Source: Aristolochia californica
Lineage: Eukaryota; Streptophyta; Magnoliopsida; Piperales; Aristolochiaceae
NCBI GenBank assembly: GCA_029961685.1
Contig: JARWKL010000007.1
Location: forward strand, 18,547,013-18,611,012
Direction: 5' to 3'
Length of the DNA stretch: 64,000 nt
Part shown: one piece after another, positions 1 through 12,675 of the stretch
Position numbering within the stretch: the stretch's first letter is position 1
Layout: each line of letters starts with the position of its first letter
Program-made: the position numbers and the translations under genes
Notes under the pieces: model-generated
The model's database searches: none
What the model saw: the letters and a program-made list of their open reading frames with translations, nothing else
Told to the model about the DNA's origin: nothing

Positions 1-731
1 GAAAAAATTTAAAACAATAACAAATATAAATAAAGAAAATTTATTCACCCAACACAAATGAACACAAAAGTTTATAATCCAATTTTGGGAAATTCCACTA
101 GTTTAACCCTAATAGCTTGAAATTTTGCAAGAAAGAGATTTCATCCACACATGTTTTAAAAATAAATTTGCATCTTTGAAACATGTTAAAGATGCAAATG
201 AGCTATGGATCCAAAGCTTTTAAAGAGAATAACAAACGCTCAATAAATTCTCAAGTGAACTTGGCGCGGGATATTTACCCGAGTCAAACATGCCATTATT
301 TTGCCCATTTGCAAAAAACAGACAAAATTAATCATAGATGATTGTAATGTGATTTATCATGCGTAACGGGCTATATTTTTGTATGAAATGACTTATGGAT
401 TGCAATTCAACACTCAGTTAAAAATCCTCCGCCACCCATTTTTCCCCACGAATGCAAAACATGATATATAAAAATGAAAAGGTGCTTACAATCCCTAAAA
501 ATTACAGAAACTCTTTGGAATTATCTCTCTCTACATATGTGCATTGTGCATTTCCATTTTAGATGTACACATTTTTCTTAAATCAAAACTTCGAGTTTTT
601 CGCTCTCCCTTCATCCCGTAAACAAAAAACCCTAATAGATCACAGCAAAATAAAAATTTCATAGTTGATGTACGGAAAAAGTTTAAAACAATAAAAAAAG
701 TAAATGAAGAAAATTTATTCACACACCACAA
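1..731 (+). repeat. Partial B tail (1-57) and C unit (58-731)
   Basis: Bases 1-57 are the last part of a B unit, shown by 'cacccaacac' just before the next start. The C unit carries 'tttaaccctaatagc' early, a 'gacaaaattaatc' variant of the C middle, and 'gtacggaaaaagttt' late. It lacks the usual 'ttttgtt' after its start (it reads 'agtttataatcc'). Confidence 0.9.
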
Positions 732-2756
732 ATGAACACAAAAGTTTTGTTATCCAAGTTTGGGAAATTCCACTAGTCCAAAACTAATATCTTGAAATTT
801 TACATGAATGAGATTTTTTCTACACATGTTTAAAAAATGGATATGCATGGCAGAAACATGTTAAAGATTCAAATGACCTATGGATCCAAAGCTTTTAAAG
901 AGAATAACAAACGCTCATTAAATTCTCAAGTGAACGTGCGGTGGGATATTTGCCCGAGTCAAACAAGCCATTATTTTGCCCATGTTCAAAAAGTTGAGCT
1001 AACAATCATAGATGATTGTAAAGTGATTTGTCATCCGTAACGGGCTATATTTTTTGTAAGAAATGACTTATGGATTTGAAGTCAACACTCAGTTAAAAAT
1101 CGTCCGCCTCCTCCGTTTCCCGACGATTGCAAAACCTTAGATATAAAAACGAAAAAGTGCATACGATCCCTAAAACATACAGATACTCTTTGGAAATATC
1201 TCTCTCTACATTTTTGCATTCCGCATTTCCATTTTAGATGTACATTTTTTTCTTAAATCAGAACTTTGAGTTTTTACTCCCTCTTCATCCCGTAAAAAAA
1301 AAAGGCAAAAAAGATCACTAGAAAATAAAAATTTTATAGTTGATGTGTGAAAAATATTTAAAATAATAACTAATGTAAATAAAAAATATCTATTCACACA
1401 CCACAAATGAACAAAAAAGTTTTGTTATCCAACTTTGGGGAATTCCATTAGTCCAACCCTATTAAGCTTGGAATTTTATAGGCAGGAGATTTTTTCTACA
1501 CATGTTTTAAAAATGGATATGCATGCTTGAAACATTTTAAATATTCAAAAGACCTTATGGATCCAAAGCTTTTAAGGAGAATAACAAACGCTCATTAAAT
1601 TCTCAAGTGAACGTGCGGTGGGATATTTACCCGAGTCTAACAAGTCATTATTTTGCCCATTTTCAAAAATTTGATCTAATAATCATAGATGATTGTAAAG
1701 TGATTTATCATGCATAACGGGCTATATTTTTGTATGAAATGACTTATGGATTGCAATTTAACACTCAGTTAAAAATCTTCTGCCACCAATTTTTCCCGAC
1801 GATTGCAAAACCTAAGACATAAAAACTAAAAAGAGCTTACAATCCCTAAAAATTACAGACACTCTTTGGAATTATCTCTCCCTACAATTATGCATTGTGC
1901 TTTTCCATTTTAGATCTACACTCTTTTATTAAATCAAAACTTTGACTTTTAGCTATCCCTTCATCCCGAAAACAAACAAGGCAAAAAGCTTACAACAAAA
2001 TGAAAATCTTATAGTTGATGTACGGAAAAAATTTAAAACAATAACAAATATAAATAAATAATATTTATTCACCCAACACAATTGAACACAAAAGTTTTGT
2101 TATCCAATTTTGTGAAATTCCACTAGTTTAACCCTAATAGCTTGGAATTTTGCAAGAAAGAGATTTCATCCACACATGTTTTAAAAAAGGATATGCATAT
2201 TTGAAACATGTTAAAGATGCAAATGAGCTATGGATGCAAAGGTTTTAAAGAGAATAACAAACGCTCATAAAATTCTCAAGTGAACTTGCGGTGGGATATT
2301 TTCCCTAGTCAAACATGCCATTATTTTGCCCATTTGCAAAAAGCTGACATAATTAATCATAGATGATTGTAATGTGATTTATCATGTGTAACGGGCAATA
2401 TTTTTGTATGAAATGACTTATGGAGTGCAATTCAACACTCAGTTAAAAATTCTCCGCAACCCATTTTTCCTGACGATCGCAAAACCTGAGATTTAAAAAC
2501 GAAAAAGGTGCTTACAATCCCTAAAAATTACAGACACTCTTTGGAATTATCTCTCTCTACATATGTGCATTGTGCATTTCCGTTTTAGATGTACACATTT
2601 TTCATAAATCAAAACTTCGAGTTTTTCGCTCTCCCTTCATCCTGTAAACAAAATAGGCAAAAAGAGCACAACAAAATGATAATTTCATAGTTGTTGTAAT
2701 GAAAAAGTTAAAACAATAAAAAAATTAAATGAAGAAAATTTATTCACACACCACAA
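732..2756 (+). repeat. Canonical A-B-C HOR (A 732, B 1407, C 2092)
   Basis: A is called from 'ccaaaactaatatc' and the middle 'tttgcccgagtcaaac'. B is called from 'ccaaccctattaagc' and 'ctccctacaattatg'. C is called from 'tttaaccctaatagc' and 'gctgacataattaatc'. The start codon-like atg is mutated at 2092 (ttg). Total length is 2025 bp. Confidence 0.92.
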
Positions 2757-4103
2757 AAAAACACAAAATTTTGTTATCCTAGTTTGGTAAATTCCACTAG
2801 TTCAAAACTATTATCTTGGAATTTTACATGAAGGAGATTTTTTCTACACATGTTCTAAAAATGGATATGCATGCCAGAAACATCATAAAGATTCAAATGA
2901 CCTATGGATCCAAAGCTTTTAAAGAGAATAACAAACGCTCTTTAAATTCTCAAGTGAACGTGCAGTGGGATATTTGCCCGAGTCAAACAATCCATTATTT
3001 TGCGCATATTCCAAAAGTTGAGCTAACAATCATAGATGATTGTAAAGTGATTTGTCATGCGTAACAGGCTATATTTTTGTAAGAAATGACTTATGGATTT
3101 GAATTCAACAGTCAGTTAAAAATCGCCCACCTCCCATGTTTCCCGACGATTGCAAAACCTTAGATATAAAAACGAAAGAGTGTATACGATCCCTAAAACA
3201 TACAGACACCCTTTGGAAATATCTCTCTCTACATTTGTGGATTGTGCATTTCCATTTTAGATGTACACTTTTTTCTTAAATTAAAACTTTGAGTTTTCGC
3301 TCCCCCTTCATCCCGTAAACAAAAAAGGCAAAAAAGATCAGAATAAAATAAAAATTTTATAGTTGATGGGTGGAAAATATTTAAAATAATAACTAATGTA
3401 AATAAAAAATATCTATTCACACACCACAAATGAACACAAAAGTTTTGTTATCCAAGTTTGAGAAGTTCCATTAGTCCAACCCTATTAAGCTTGGAATTTT
3501 ACATGAAGGAGATTTTTTCTATACATGTTTTAAAAATGGATATACATTCTTGAAACATGTTAAAGATTCAAATGACCTATGGATCCAAAGCTTTTAAAGT
3601 GAATAACAAACGCTCATTAAATTCTCAAGTGAATGTGCGGTGGGATATTTACCCGAGTCTAACAAGTCATTATTTTGCCCATTTTCAAAAATTTGATCTA
3701 ACAATCATAGATGATTGTAAAGTGATTTATCATGCGTAACGGGCTATATTTTTTTATGAAATGACTTATGGATTGCAATTTAACACTCAGTTAAAAATCT
3801 TCTGCCACCAATTTTTCCCGACGATTGCAAAACCTCAGATATAAAAACTAAAAAGAGCTTACAATCCCTAAAAATTATAGACACTCTTTGGAATTATATC
3901 TCCCTACAATTGTGCATTGTGCTTTTCCATTTCAGATGTACACTTTTTTCTTAAATCAAAACTTTGACTTTTCGCTCTCCCTTCATCCTGAAAACAAACA
4001 AGGCAAAAAGCCTACAACAAAATGAAAATTTTATTGTTAATGTATGGAAAAAATTTAAAACAATAACAAATATAAATAAAGAAAATTTATTCACCCAACA
4101 CAA
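2757..4103 (+). repeat. A (2757) and B (3430) units
   Basis: Both units are intact with all diagnostic blocks. The A start is altered to 'aaaaaacac'. This pair forms an HOR with the chimeric C/B unit that follows. Confidence 0.9.
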
Positions 4104-4778
4104 ATGAACACAAAAGTTTTGTTATCCAATTTTGGGAAATTCCATTAGTTTAACCCTAATAGCTCGAAATTTTGCAAGAAAGCGATTTCGTCCACACATG
4201 TTTTAAAAATAGATATGCATGTTAGAAACATGTTAAAGATGTAAATGAGCTATGGATGCAAAGATTTTAAGGAGAATAACAAACGCTCATTAAATTATCA
4301 AGAGAACTTGTGGTGGGATATTTTGCCCGAGTCATACATGCCATTATTTTGCCCATTTGCAAAACGCTGACATAATTAATCATAGATGATTGTAATGTGA
4401 TTTATCATGCATAACGGCCTATATTTTTGTATGAAATGACTTATGGATTGCAATTCAACACTTAGTTAAAAAATTTTTGCCACCAATTTTTCCTGACGAG
4501 ATCAAAACCTTAGATATAAAAACTAAAAAGAGCTTACATTCCCTAAAAATTATAGACACTCTTTGGAATTATCTCTCCCTACAATTGTGCATTGTGCTTT
4601 TCCATTTTAGATGTACACTCTTTTCTTAAATCAAAACTTTGACTTTTCGCTCTCCCTTCATCCTGAAAACAAACAAGGCAAAAAGCTTAAAACAAAATGA
4701 AAATTTTATAGTTGATGTATGGAAAAAATTTAAAGCAATAACAAATATAAATAAAGAAAATTTATTCACCCAACACAA
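4104..4778 (+). repeat. C/B chimeric unit
   Basis: The left and middle are C (a variant 'taaccctaatagc' and 'gctgacataattaatc'). From 'gccacc' at 4479 onward it is B (aaaagagcttac, ctccctacaattgtg, cacccaacac). The switch lies between about 4403 and 4478 and keeps unit length at 675 bp. The next unit is C, as expected after a B right end, so one in-register crossover explains it. Confidence 0.88.
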
Positions 4779-5445
4779 ATGAACACAAAAGTTTTGTTAT
4801 CCAATTTTGGGAAATTCCACTAGTTTAACCCTAATAGGTTGGAATTTTGCAAGAAAGAAATTTCGTCCACACATGTTTTAAAAATGGATATGCGTGTTTG
4901 AAACATGTTAAAGATGCAAATGATGCAAAGCTTTTAAAGAGAATAACAAACGCTCATTAAATTCTCAAGTGAACCTGCGGGGGGATGTTTACCCGAGTCA
5001 AACATGCCGTTATTTTGCCCATTTGCAAAAAGTTAACATAATTAATTATAGATGATTGTAATGGGATTTATCATGCGTAACGGGCTATATTTTTGTATGA
5101 AATTACTTTTGGATTGCAATTCAGCACTCAGTTAAAAATCCTCCGCAACCCATTTTTCCCGACGATTGCAAAACCTGAGATATAACAACGAAAAGGTGCT
5201 TACAATCCCTAAAAATTACAAACACTCTTTGGAATTATCTCTCTCTACATATGTGCACTGTGCATTTCCGTTTTAGATGTACACATTTTTCTTAAATCAA
5301 AATTTCGACTTTTTCGCTCTCCCTTCATCCCGTAAACAAAAAAAGCAAATAAATCACAGCCAAATGAAAATTTCATAGTTGATGTACGGAAAAAGTTTAA
5401 AACAATAAAAAAAGTAAATGACGAAAATTTATTCACACACCACAA
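4779..5445 (+). repeat. Extra C unit
   Basis: Full C unit of 667 bp. It lacks eight bases near 4920-4925, where 'caaatgatgcaaag' replaces the usual longer 'caaatgagctatggatgc' block. It follows the C/B chimera, so two C-starting units lie side by side. Confidence 0.9.
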
Positions 5446-5952
5446 ATGAACACAAAAGTTTTGTTGTCCAAGTTTGGGAAATTCCACTAGTCAAAAACTA
5501 ATATCTTGGAATTTTCAATGAAGGAGATTTTTTCACATGTTTTAAAAATGGATATGCATGCCAGAAACATGTTAAAGATTCAAGTGACCCATGGATCCAA
5601 AATTTTTAAAGAGAATAACAAACGCTCATTAAATTCTCAAGTGAACGTGCGGTGGGATATTTGCCCGAGTCAAACAAGCCATTATTTTGCCCATATTCAA
5701 AAAGTTGAGCTAACAATCATAGGTGAATGTAAAGTGATTTGTCATGCGTAACGGGATATATTTTTGTAAGAAATGACTTATGGATTTGAAGTCAACACTC
5801 AATTAAAAATCGCCCGCCTCCCCCGTTTCCCTATGATTGCAAAACCTCAGTTAAAAATCGCCCGCCTCCCCCGAAAATTTTATAGTTGATGTATGGAAAA
5901 AATTTAAAACAATAAAAAATATAAATAAAGAAAATTTATTCACCCAACACAA
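5446..5952 (+). repeat. Truncated A unit with short duplication and B tail (507 bp)
   Basis: The A left and middle are normal to about 5850. A 23-bp GC-rich block (5803-5825) is then repeated at 5851-5873, and the sequence jumps straight to the B tail 'aaaattttatagttgatg'. About 168 bp are missing compared with a full unit. The junctions are not in register with the repeat, unlike almost all other chimeras here. Confidence 0.9.
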
Positions 5953-6613
5953 AAGAACACAAAAGTTTTGTTATCCAATTTTGGGAAATTCCACTAGTTT
6001 AACCCTAATAGCATGGAATTTTGCAAGAAAGAGATTTCTTCCACACATGTTTTAAAAATGGATATGCATTTTTGAAACATTTTAAAGATGCAAATGATCT
6101 AATGATGCAAAGCTTTTAAAGAGAATAACAAACGCTCATTAAATTCTCATGTGAACTTGGCGCGGGATATTTACCCGAGTCAAACATGCCATTATTTTGC
6201 CCATTTGCAAAAAATTGACATAATTAATCATAGATGATTGTAATGTGATTGATCATGCGTAACGGGCTATACTTTTGTATGAAATGACTTATGGGTTGCA
6301 TTTCAACACTCAGTTAAACATCCTCCACAACCCATTTTTCCCGACGATTGCAGAACCTGAGATATAAAAACAAAGAAGTGCTTACAGTCCCTAAAAATTA
6401 CAGACACTCTTTGGAATTATCTCTCTCTACATATGTGCATAGTGCATTTCTGTTTTAGATGTACACATTTTTCTTAAATCAAAACTTCGAGTTTTTCGCT
6501 CTCCTTCTTCCCGTATACAAAAAAGACAAATAGATCATAGCAAAATGAAAATTTCATAGTTGATGTACGGAAAAAGTTTAAAACAATAAAAAAATTTTAT
6601 TCACACACCACAA
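5953..6613 (+). repeat. C unit (661 bp)
   Basis: All C diagnostics are present. Near 6590 the tail lacks the usual 'gtaaatgaagaaa' segment, which accounts for its shortness. The start triplet reads aag. Confidence 0.9.
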
Positions 6614-8075
6614 ATGAACACAAAAGTTTTGTTATCCAAGTTTGGGAAATTCCACTAGTCCAAAACTAATATCATGGAATTTTACATGAAGGAGATTTTT
6701 TTCTACACATGTTTTAAAAATGGATATGCATGCCAGAAACATGTTAATGATTCAAATGACCTATGGATCCAAAGCTTTTAAAGATAATAACAAACACTCA
6801 TTAAATTCTCAAGTGAACGTGCGGTGGGATATTTGCCCGAGTCAAACAAGCCATTATTTTGCCCATATTCAAAAAGTTGAGCTAACAATCATAGATGATT
6901 TGTAAAGTAATTTGTCATGCGTAATGGGCTATATTTTTGTAATAAATGACTTATGGATTTGAAGTCAACACTCAGTTAAAAATCGCCCGCCTCCCCCGTT
7001 TCCCGATGATTGCAAAACCTTCGATATAAAAACGAAAAAGTGCATACGATCCCTAAAACATACAGACACTCTTTGGAAATATCACTCTCTACATTTGTGC
7101 ATTGTGCATTTTCATTTTAGATGTACATTTTTTTCTTAAACCACAACTTTAAGTTTTCGCTCCCTCTTCATCCTGTAAAAAAAAAAGGCAAAAAAGATCA
7201 CAACAAAATAAAATTTTTATAGTTGATTTGTGGAAAATATTTAAAATAATAACTAATGTAAATAAAAAATATCTATTCACACACGACAAATGAACAATAA
7301 AGTTTCCTTATCCAAGTTTGGGAAATTCCATTAGTCAACCCTATTATGGTTGGAATTTTACATGAAGGAGATTTTTTCTACACATGTTTTAAAAATGGAT
7401 ATGCATGCTTGAACCATGTTAAAGATTCAAATGACCTACGGATCCAAAGCTTTTAAAGAGAATAACAAATGCTCATTAAATTCTCAAATGAACGTGCGGT
7501 GGGATATTTACCTGAGTCTAACAAGTCATTATTTTGCCCATTTTCAAAAATTTGATCTAACAATCATAGATGATTGTAAAGTGATTTATCATGCGTAACG
7601 AGCTATATTTTTGTATGAAATGACTTATGGATTGCAATTCAATACTCAGTTAAAAATCCTCTGTACCAATTTTTCCCGACGATTGCAAAACCTGAGATAT
7701 AAAAACTAAAAACAGCTTACAATCCCTAAAAATTATAGACACTCTTTGGAATTATCTCTCCCTACAATTGTGCATTGTGCTTTTTCATTTTAGATGTATA
7801 CTTTTTTCTTAAATGAAAACTTTTACTTTTCGCTCTCCCTTCATCCCGAAAACAAACAAGGGAAAAAGCTTATAACAAAATGAAAATTTTATAGTTGATG
7901 TATGGAAAAAATTTAAAACAATAAAAAATACAAATAAAGAAAATTTATTCACCCAACACAAATGAACACAAAAGTTTTGTTATCCAATTTTGGGAAATTC
8001 CACTAGTTTAACCCTAATAGCTTGGAATTTTGCAAAAAAGAGATTTCATCCACACATGTTTTAAAAATGGATATG

Positions 8076-8090
8076 CATGTTTGAAACATG
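8076..8090. other. 15-bp perfect palindrome typical of C units (reference copy)
   Basis: The sequence catgtttgaaacatg has 7-bp arms and a one-base centre. It recurs at the same position in most C units. B has one changed base (catgcttgaaacatg) and A has lost the symmetry (catgccagaaacatg). Confidence 0.85.
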
Positions 8091-8577
8091 TTAAAGATTC
8101 AAATGAGCTATGGATGCAAAGCTTTTAAAGAGAATAACAAACGCTCATTAAATTCTCAAGTGAACTTGCGGTGGGATATTTACCCGAGTCAAACATGCCA
8201 TTATTTTGCCCATTTGGAAAAAGCTGACATAATAATCATAGAATATTGTGATGTAATTTATCATGCGTAACGGGCTATATTTTTGTATGAAATGACTTAT
8301 GGGTTGCATTTCAACACTCAGTTAAAAATCCTCCGCAACCCATTTTTCCAGACGACTGCAAAACTTGAGATATAAAAACGAAAAAGTGCTTACAATCCCG
8401 AAAAATTACAGACACTCTTTGGAATTATCTCTCTCTACATATGTGCATTTTGCATTTCCGTTTTAGATGTACACATTTTTCTTAAATCAAAACTTCGACT
8501 TTTTCGCTCTCCCTTCATCCCGTAAACAAAAAAGGCAAATAGATCACAGCAAAATGAAAATTTCATAGTTGATATAC

Positions 8578-8622
8578 GGAAAAAGTTTAAAACAATAAAA
8601 AAAGTAAATGAAGAAAATTTAT
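8578..8622. other. A-tract cluster at the unit end (reference copy)
   Basis: Runs of four to seven A residues follow one another at roughly helical spacing at the end of the C unit. Similar clusters end the A and B units. Intrinsic curvature is inferred, not measured. Confidence 0.5.
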
Positions 8623-8635
8623 TCACACACCACAA

Positions 8636-10656
8636 ATGAACACAAAAGTTTTGTTATCCAAGTTTGGGAAATTCCACTTGTCCAAATCTAATATCTTGGA
8701 ATTTTACATGAAGGAGATTTTTTCTACACATGTTTTAAAAATGGATATGCATGCCAGAAAAATGTTAATGATTTAAATGACCTATGGATCCAAAGCTTTT
8801 AAAGATAATAACAAACGCTCATTAAATTTTCAAGTGAACGAGGGGTGGGATATTTGCCCGAGTCAAACAAGCCATTGTTTTGCCCATATTCAAAAAGTTG
8901 AGCTAACAATCATAGATGATTTGTAAAGTGATTTGTCATGCGTAATGGACTATATTTTTGTAAAAAAGGACTTATGGATTTGAAGTCAACACTCAGTTAA
9001 AAATCGCCTGCCTCCCTCGATTCCCGACGATTGCAAAGCCTTAGACAGAAAAATGAAAAACTGCTTACAATCCCTAAAACATACATACACTCTTTGGAAA
9101 TATCTCTCTCTACATTTGTGCATTGTGCATTTCCATTTTAGAGGTACACTTTTTTCTTAAATCCCACCTTTGAGTTTTCGCTCCCTCTTCATCCTGTAAA
9201 AAAAAAAAGGCAAAAAAGATCACAACAAAATAAAATTTTTATAGTTGATTTGTGGAAAATATTTAAAATAATAACTAATGTAAATAAAAAATATCTATTC
9301 ACACACGACAAATGAACAATAAAGTTTCCTTATCCAAGTTTGGGAAATTCCATTAGTCAACCCTATTAAGGTTGGAATTTTACATGAAGGAGATTTTTTG
9401 TACACATGTTTTAAAAATGGATATGCATGCTTGAACCATGTTAAAGATTCAAATGACCTACGGATCCAAAGCTTTTAAAGAGAATAACAAACGCTCATTA
9501 AATTCTCAAATGAACGTGCGGTGGGATATTTACCCGAGTCTAACAAGTCATTATTTTGCCCATTTTCAAAAATTTGATCTAACAATCATAGATGATTGTA
9601 AAGTGATTTATCATGTGTAATGGGCTATATTTTTGTAAGAAATAACTTATGGATTGCAATTCAACACTCAGTTAAAAATCCTCTGCCACCAATTTTTCCC
9701 GACTATTGCAAAACCTGAGATATAAAAACTAAAAACAGCTTACAATCCCTAAAAATTACCGAAACTCTTTGGAATTAACTCTCACTACAATTTTACATTG
9801 TGCTTTTCCATTTTAGATGTACACTTTTTTTTTAAATCAAAACTTTGACATTTCGCTCTCCCTTCATCCCGAAAACAAATAAGGCAAAATGCTTACAACA
9901 AAATGAAAATTTTATAGTTGATGTATGGAAAAATTTAAAACAATAAAAAATATAAATAAAGAAAATTTATTCACCCAACACAAATGAACACAAAAGTTTT
10001 GTTATCCAATTTTGGGAAATTCCACTAGTTTTACCCTAATAGCTTGGAATTTTGCAAGAAAGAGATTTCATCCACACATGTTTTAAAAATGGATATGCAT
10101 GTTTGAAACCTATTAAAGATGCAAATGAGCTATGGATGCAAAGAATTTAAAGAGAATAACAAACGCTCATTAAATTCTCAAGTGAACTTGCAGTGGGATA
10201 TTTACCCGAGTAAAACAGGCACTATTTTGCCCATTTGCAAAAAGCTGACATAATAATCATAGATGATTGTGATGTGATTTATCATGCGGAACGGGCCATA
10301 TTTTTGTATGAAATGACTTATGGATTGCAATTCAACACTCAGTCAAAAATCCTCCGCAACCCATTTTTCCCGACGATTGCAAAACCTGAGATATAAAAAC
10401 GAAAAAGTGCTTACAATCTCTAAAAATTACAGACACTCTTTGGAATTATCTCTCTACATATGTGCATTGTGCATTTCCGTTTTAAATGTACACATTTTTC
10501 TTAAATCAAAACTTCGAGGTTTTTCGCTCTCCCTCCATCCCGTAAACAAAAAAGGCAAATAGATCACAGCAAAATGAAAATTTCATAGTTGATGTACGAA
10601 AAAAGTTTAAAAAAATAAAAAAAAGTAAATGAAGGAAATTTATTCACACACCACAA
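8636..10656 (+). repeat. Canonical A-B-C HOR (A 8636, B 9312, C 9984)
   Basis: Intact triple of 2021 bp, a sister copy of the preceding HOR through the shared B variants. The C palindrome is damaged here ('catgtttgaaacctatt'). Confidence 0.93.
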
Positions 10657-12675
10657 ATGAACACAAAAGTTTTTTTAGCCAAGTTTGGGAAATTCCACTA
10701 GTCCAAAACTAATATCTTGGAATTTTACATGAAGGAGATCTTTTCTACACATGTTTTAAAAATGGATATGCAAGCTAGAAACATGTTAAAGATTCAAATG
10801 ACCTATGGATCCAAAGCTTTTAAAGAGAATAACAAATGCTCATTAAATTCTAGAGTGAACGTGCGGTGGGATATTTACTCGAGCCTAACAAGTCATTATT
10901 TTGCCCATTTTCAAAAAATTTATCTTACAATCATAGATGATTGTAAAGTTATTTATCATGCGTAACGGGCTATATTTTTGTATGAAATAACTTATGGATT
11001 GCAATTCAACACTCAATTAAAAATCCTCTGCCACTAATTTTTCCCGACCATTGCAAAACCTGAGATATAAAAACTAAAAAGAGTTTACAATCCCTTAAAA
11101 TTACAGACACTCTTTAAAATTATCTCTCCCTACAATTGTGCATTGCGCTTTTCCATTTTAGATGTACAGTTTTTTGTTAAATCAAAACTTTGACTTTTCG
11201 CTCTCCCTTCATCGCGAAAACAAACTAGGCAAAAAGCTTACAATAAAATGAAAACTTTATAGTTGATGTATGGAAAAAATTTAAAAAAATAAAAAATATA
11301 AATAAAGAAAATTTATTACCCCAAGACAAATGAACACAAAAGTTTTGTTATCCAATTTTGGGAAAATCCACTAGTTTAACCCTAGTAGCTTGGAATTTTG
11401 CAAGAAAGAGATTTCGTCCACACATATTTTAAAAATGGATATGCATGTTTGAAACATGTTAAAGATGCAAATGAGCTATGGATGCAAAGCTTTTAAAGAG
11501 AATGACAAACGCTCATTAAATTCTCAAATGAACTTGAGGTGGGATATTTACCCGAGTCAAATATGCCATTATTTTGCCCATTTTCAAAAAGCTGACATAA
11601 TTAATGATAGATGATTGTAATGTGATTTATCATGCATAACGGGCTATATTTTTGTATGAAATGACTTATGGATTGCAATTCAACACTCAGTTAAAAATCC
11701 TCCGCAACCCATTTTTCCAGACGATTGCAAAACCTGAGATATAAAAACTAAAAAGAGCTTACAATCCCTGAAAATTACAGACACTCTTTGGAATTATCTC
11801 TCCCTACAATTGTGCATTGTGCTTTTCCATTTTAGATGTACACTTTTTTCTTAAATCAAAACTTTGACTTTTTGCTCTCCCTTCATCCCGAAAACAAACA
11901 AGGCAAAAAGCTTACAACAAAATGAAAATTTTATAGTTGATGTATGGAAAAAATTTTAAAAAATAACAAATATAAATAAAGAAAATTTATTCACCCAACA
12001 CAAATGAACACAAAAGTTTTCTTATCCAATTTTGGGAAAGTCCACTAGTTTAACCGTAATAGCTTGGAATTTTGCAAGAAAGAGATTTCATCCACACATG
12101 TTTTAAAAATGGATATGCATGTTTGAAACATGTTAAAGATGCAAATGAGCTATGGATGCAAAGCTTTTAAAGAGAATAACAAACGCTCATTAAATTCTCA
12201 AGTGAATTGCGGTGGGATATTTACCCGAGTCAAACATGCCATTATTTTGCCCATTTGCAGAAAGCTGACAGAATTAATCATAGGTGATTGTAATGTGATT
12301 TATCATGCGTAACGGGCTATATTTTTGTATGAAATGACTTATGGATTGCAATTCAACACTCAGTTGAAAATCCTCCGCAACCCATTTTTTCCGACGACTG
12401 CAAAACCTTAGATATAAAAACGAAAAGGTGCTTACAATCCCTAAAAATTACACAAACTCTTTGGAATTATCTCTCTACATATGTGCATTGTGCATTTCCG
12501 TTTTAGATGTACACATGTTTCTTAAATCAAAACTTCGAGTTTTTCGCTCTCCCTTCATCCCGTAAACAAAAAAGGCAAATAGATCACAGCAAAATGAAAA
12601 TTTCATAGTTGATGTACGGAAAAAGTTTAAAACAATAAAAAAAGTAACTGAAGAAAATTTATTGACACACCACAA
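10657..12675 (+). repeat. A/B chimera (10657), C/B chimera (11330), C unit (12004)
   Basis: Unit 10657 is A up to 'gctagaaac' (10773-10781) and B from 'tttact' at 10874. Unit 11330 is C through 'cctccgcaaccc' (to 11710) and B from 'aactaaaaagagc' at about 11746. Unit 12004 is C and has lost one base in the 'gaacttgcgg' block (it reads 'gaattgcgg'). All three keep normal length (672-674 bp). Confidence 0.87.

Larger units (their letters stand above)
6614..8635 (+). repeat. Canonical A-B-C HOR (A 6614, B 7290, C 7962)
   Basis: Intact triple of 2022 bp. Its B unit has private variants ('gaacaataaagtttcc', 'cttgaaccatg', 'gacctacggatcc', 'tctcaaatgaac') that recur in the next HOR, showing that the two are close copies. 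Confidence 0.93.

Noticed and set aside
531..731. Recurrent ~66-codon minus-strand open frame in C and A right halves (also for example 25265-25465 and 59081-59281)
   Set aside because: Its first codon is TTG rather than ATG, it has no recognisable domain, it changes freely between copies, and its recurrence is explained by the repeat itself.
3557..3739. Recurrent ~60-102-codon plus-strand open frame in the middle of the units
   Set aside because: It is interrupted by stops in many copies and by single-base losses in others (for example 12004-12675). It often begins only at a TTG, and it matches no family I recognise. Its persistence reflects homogenisation of the array.
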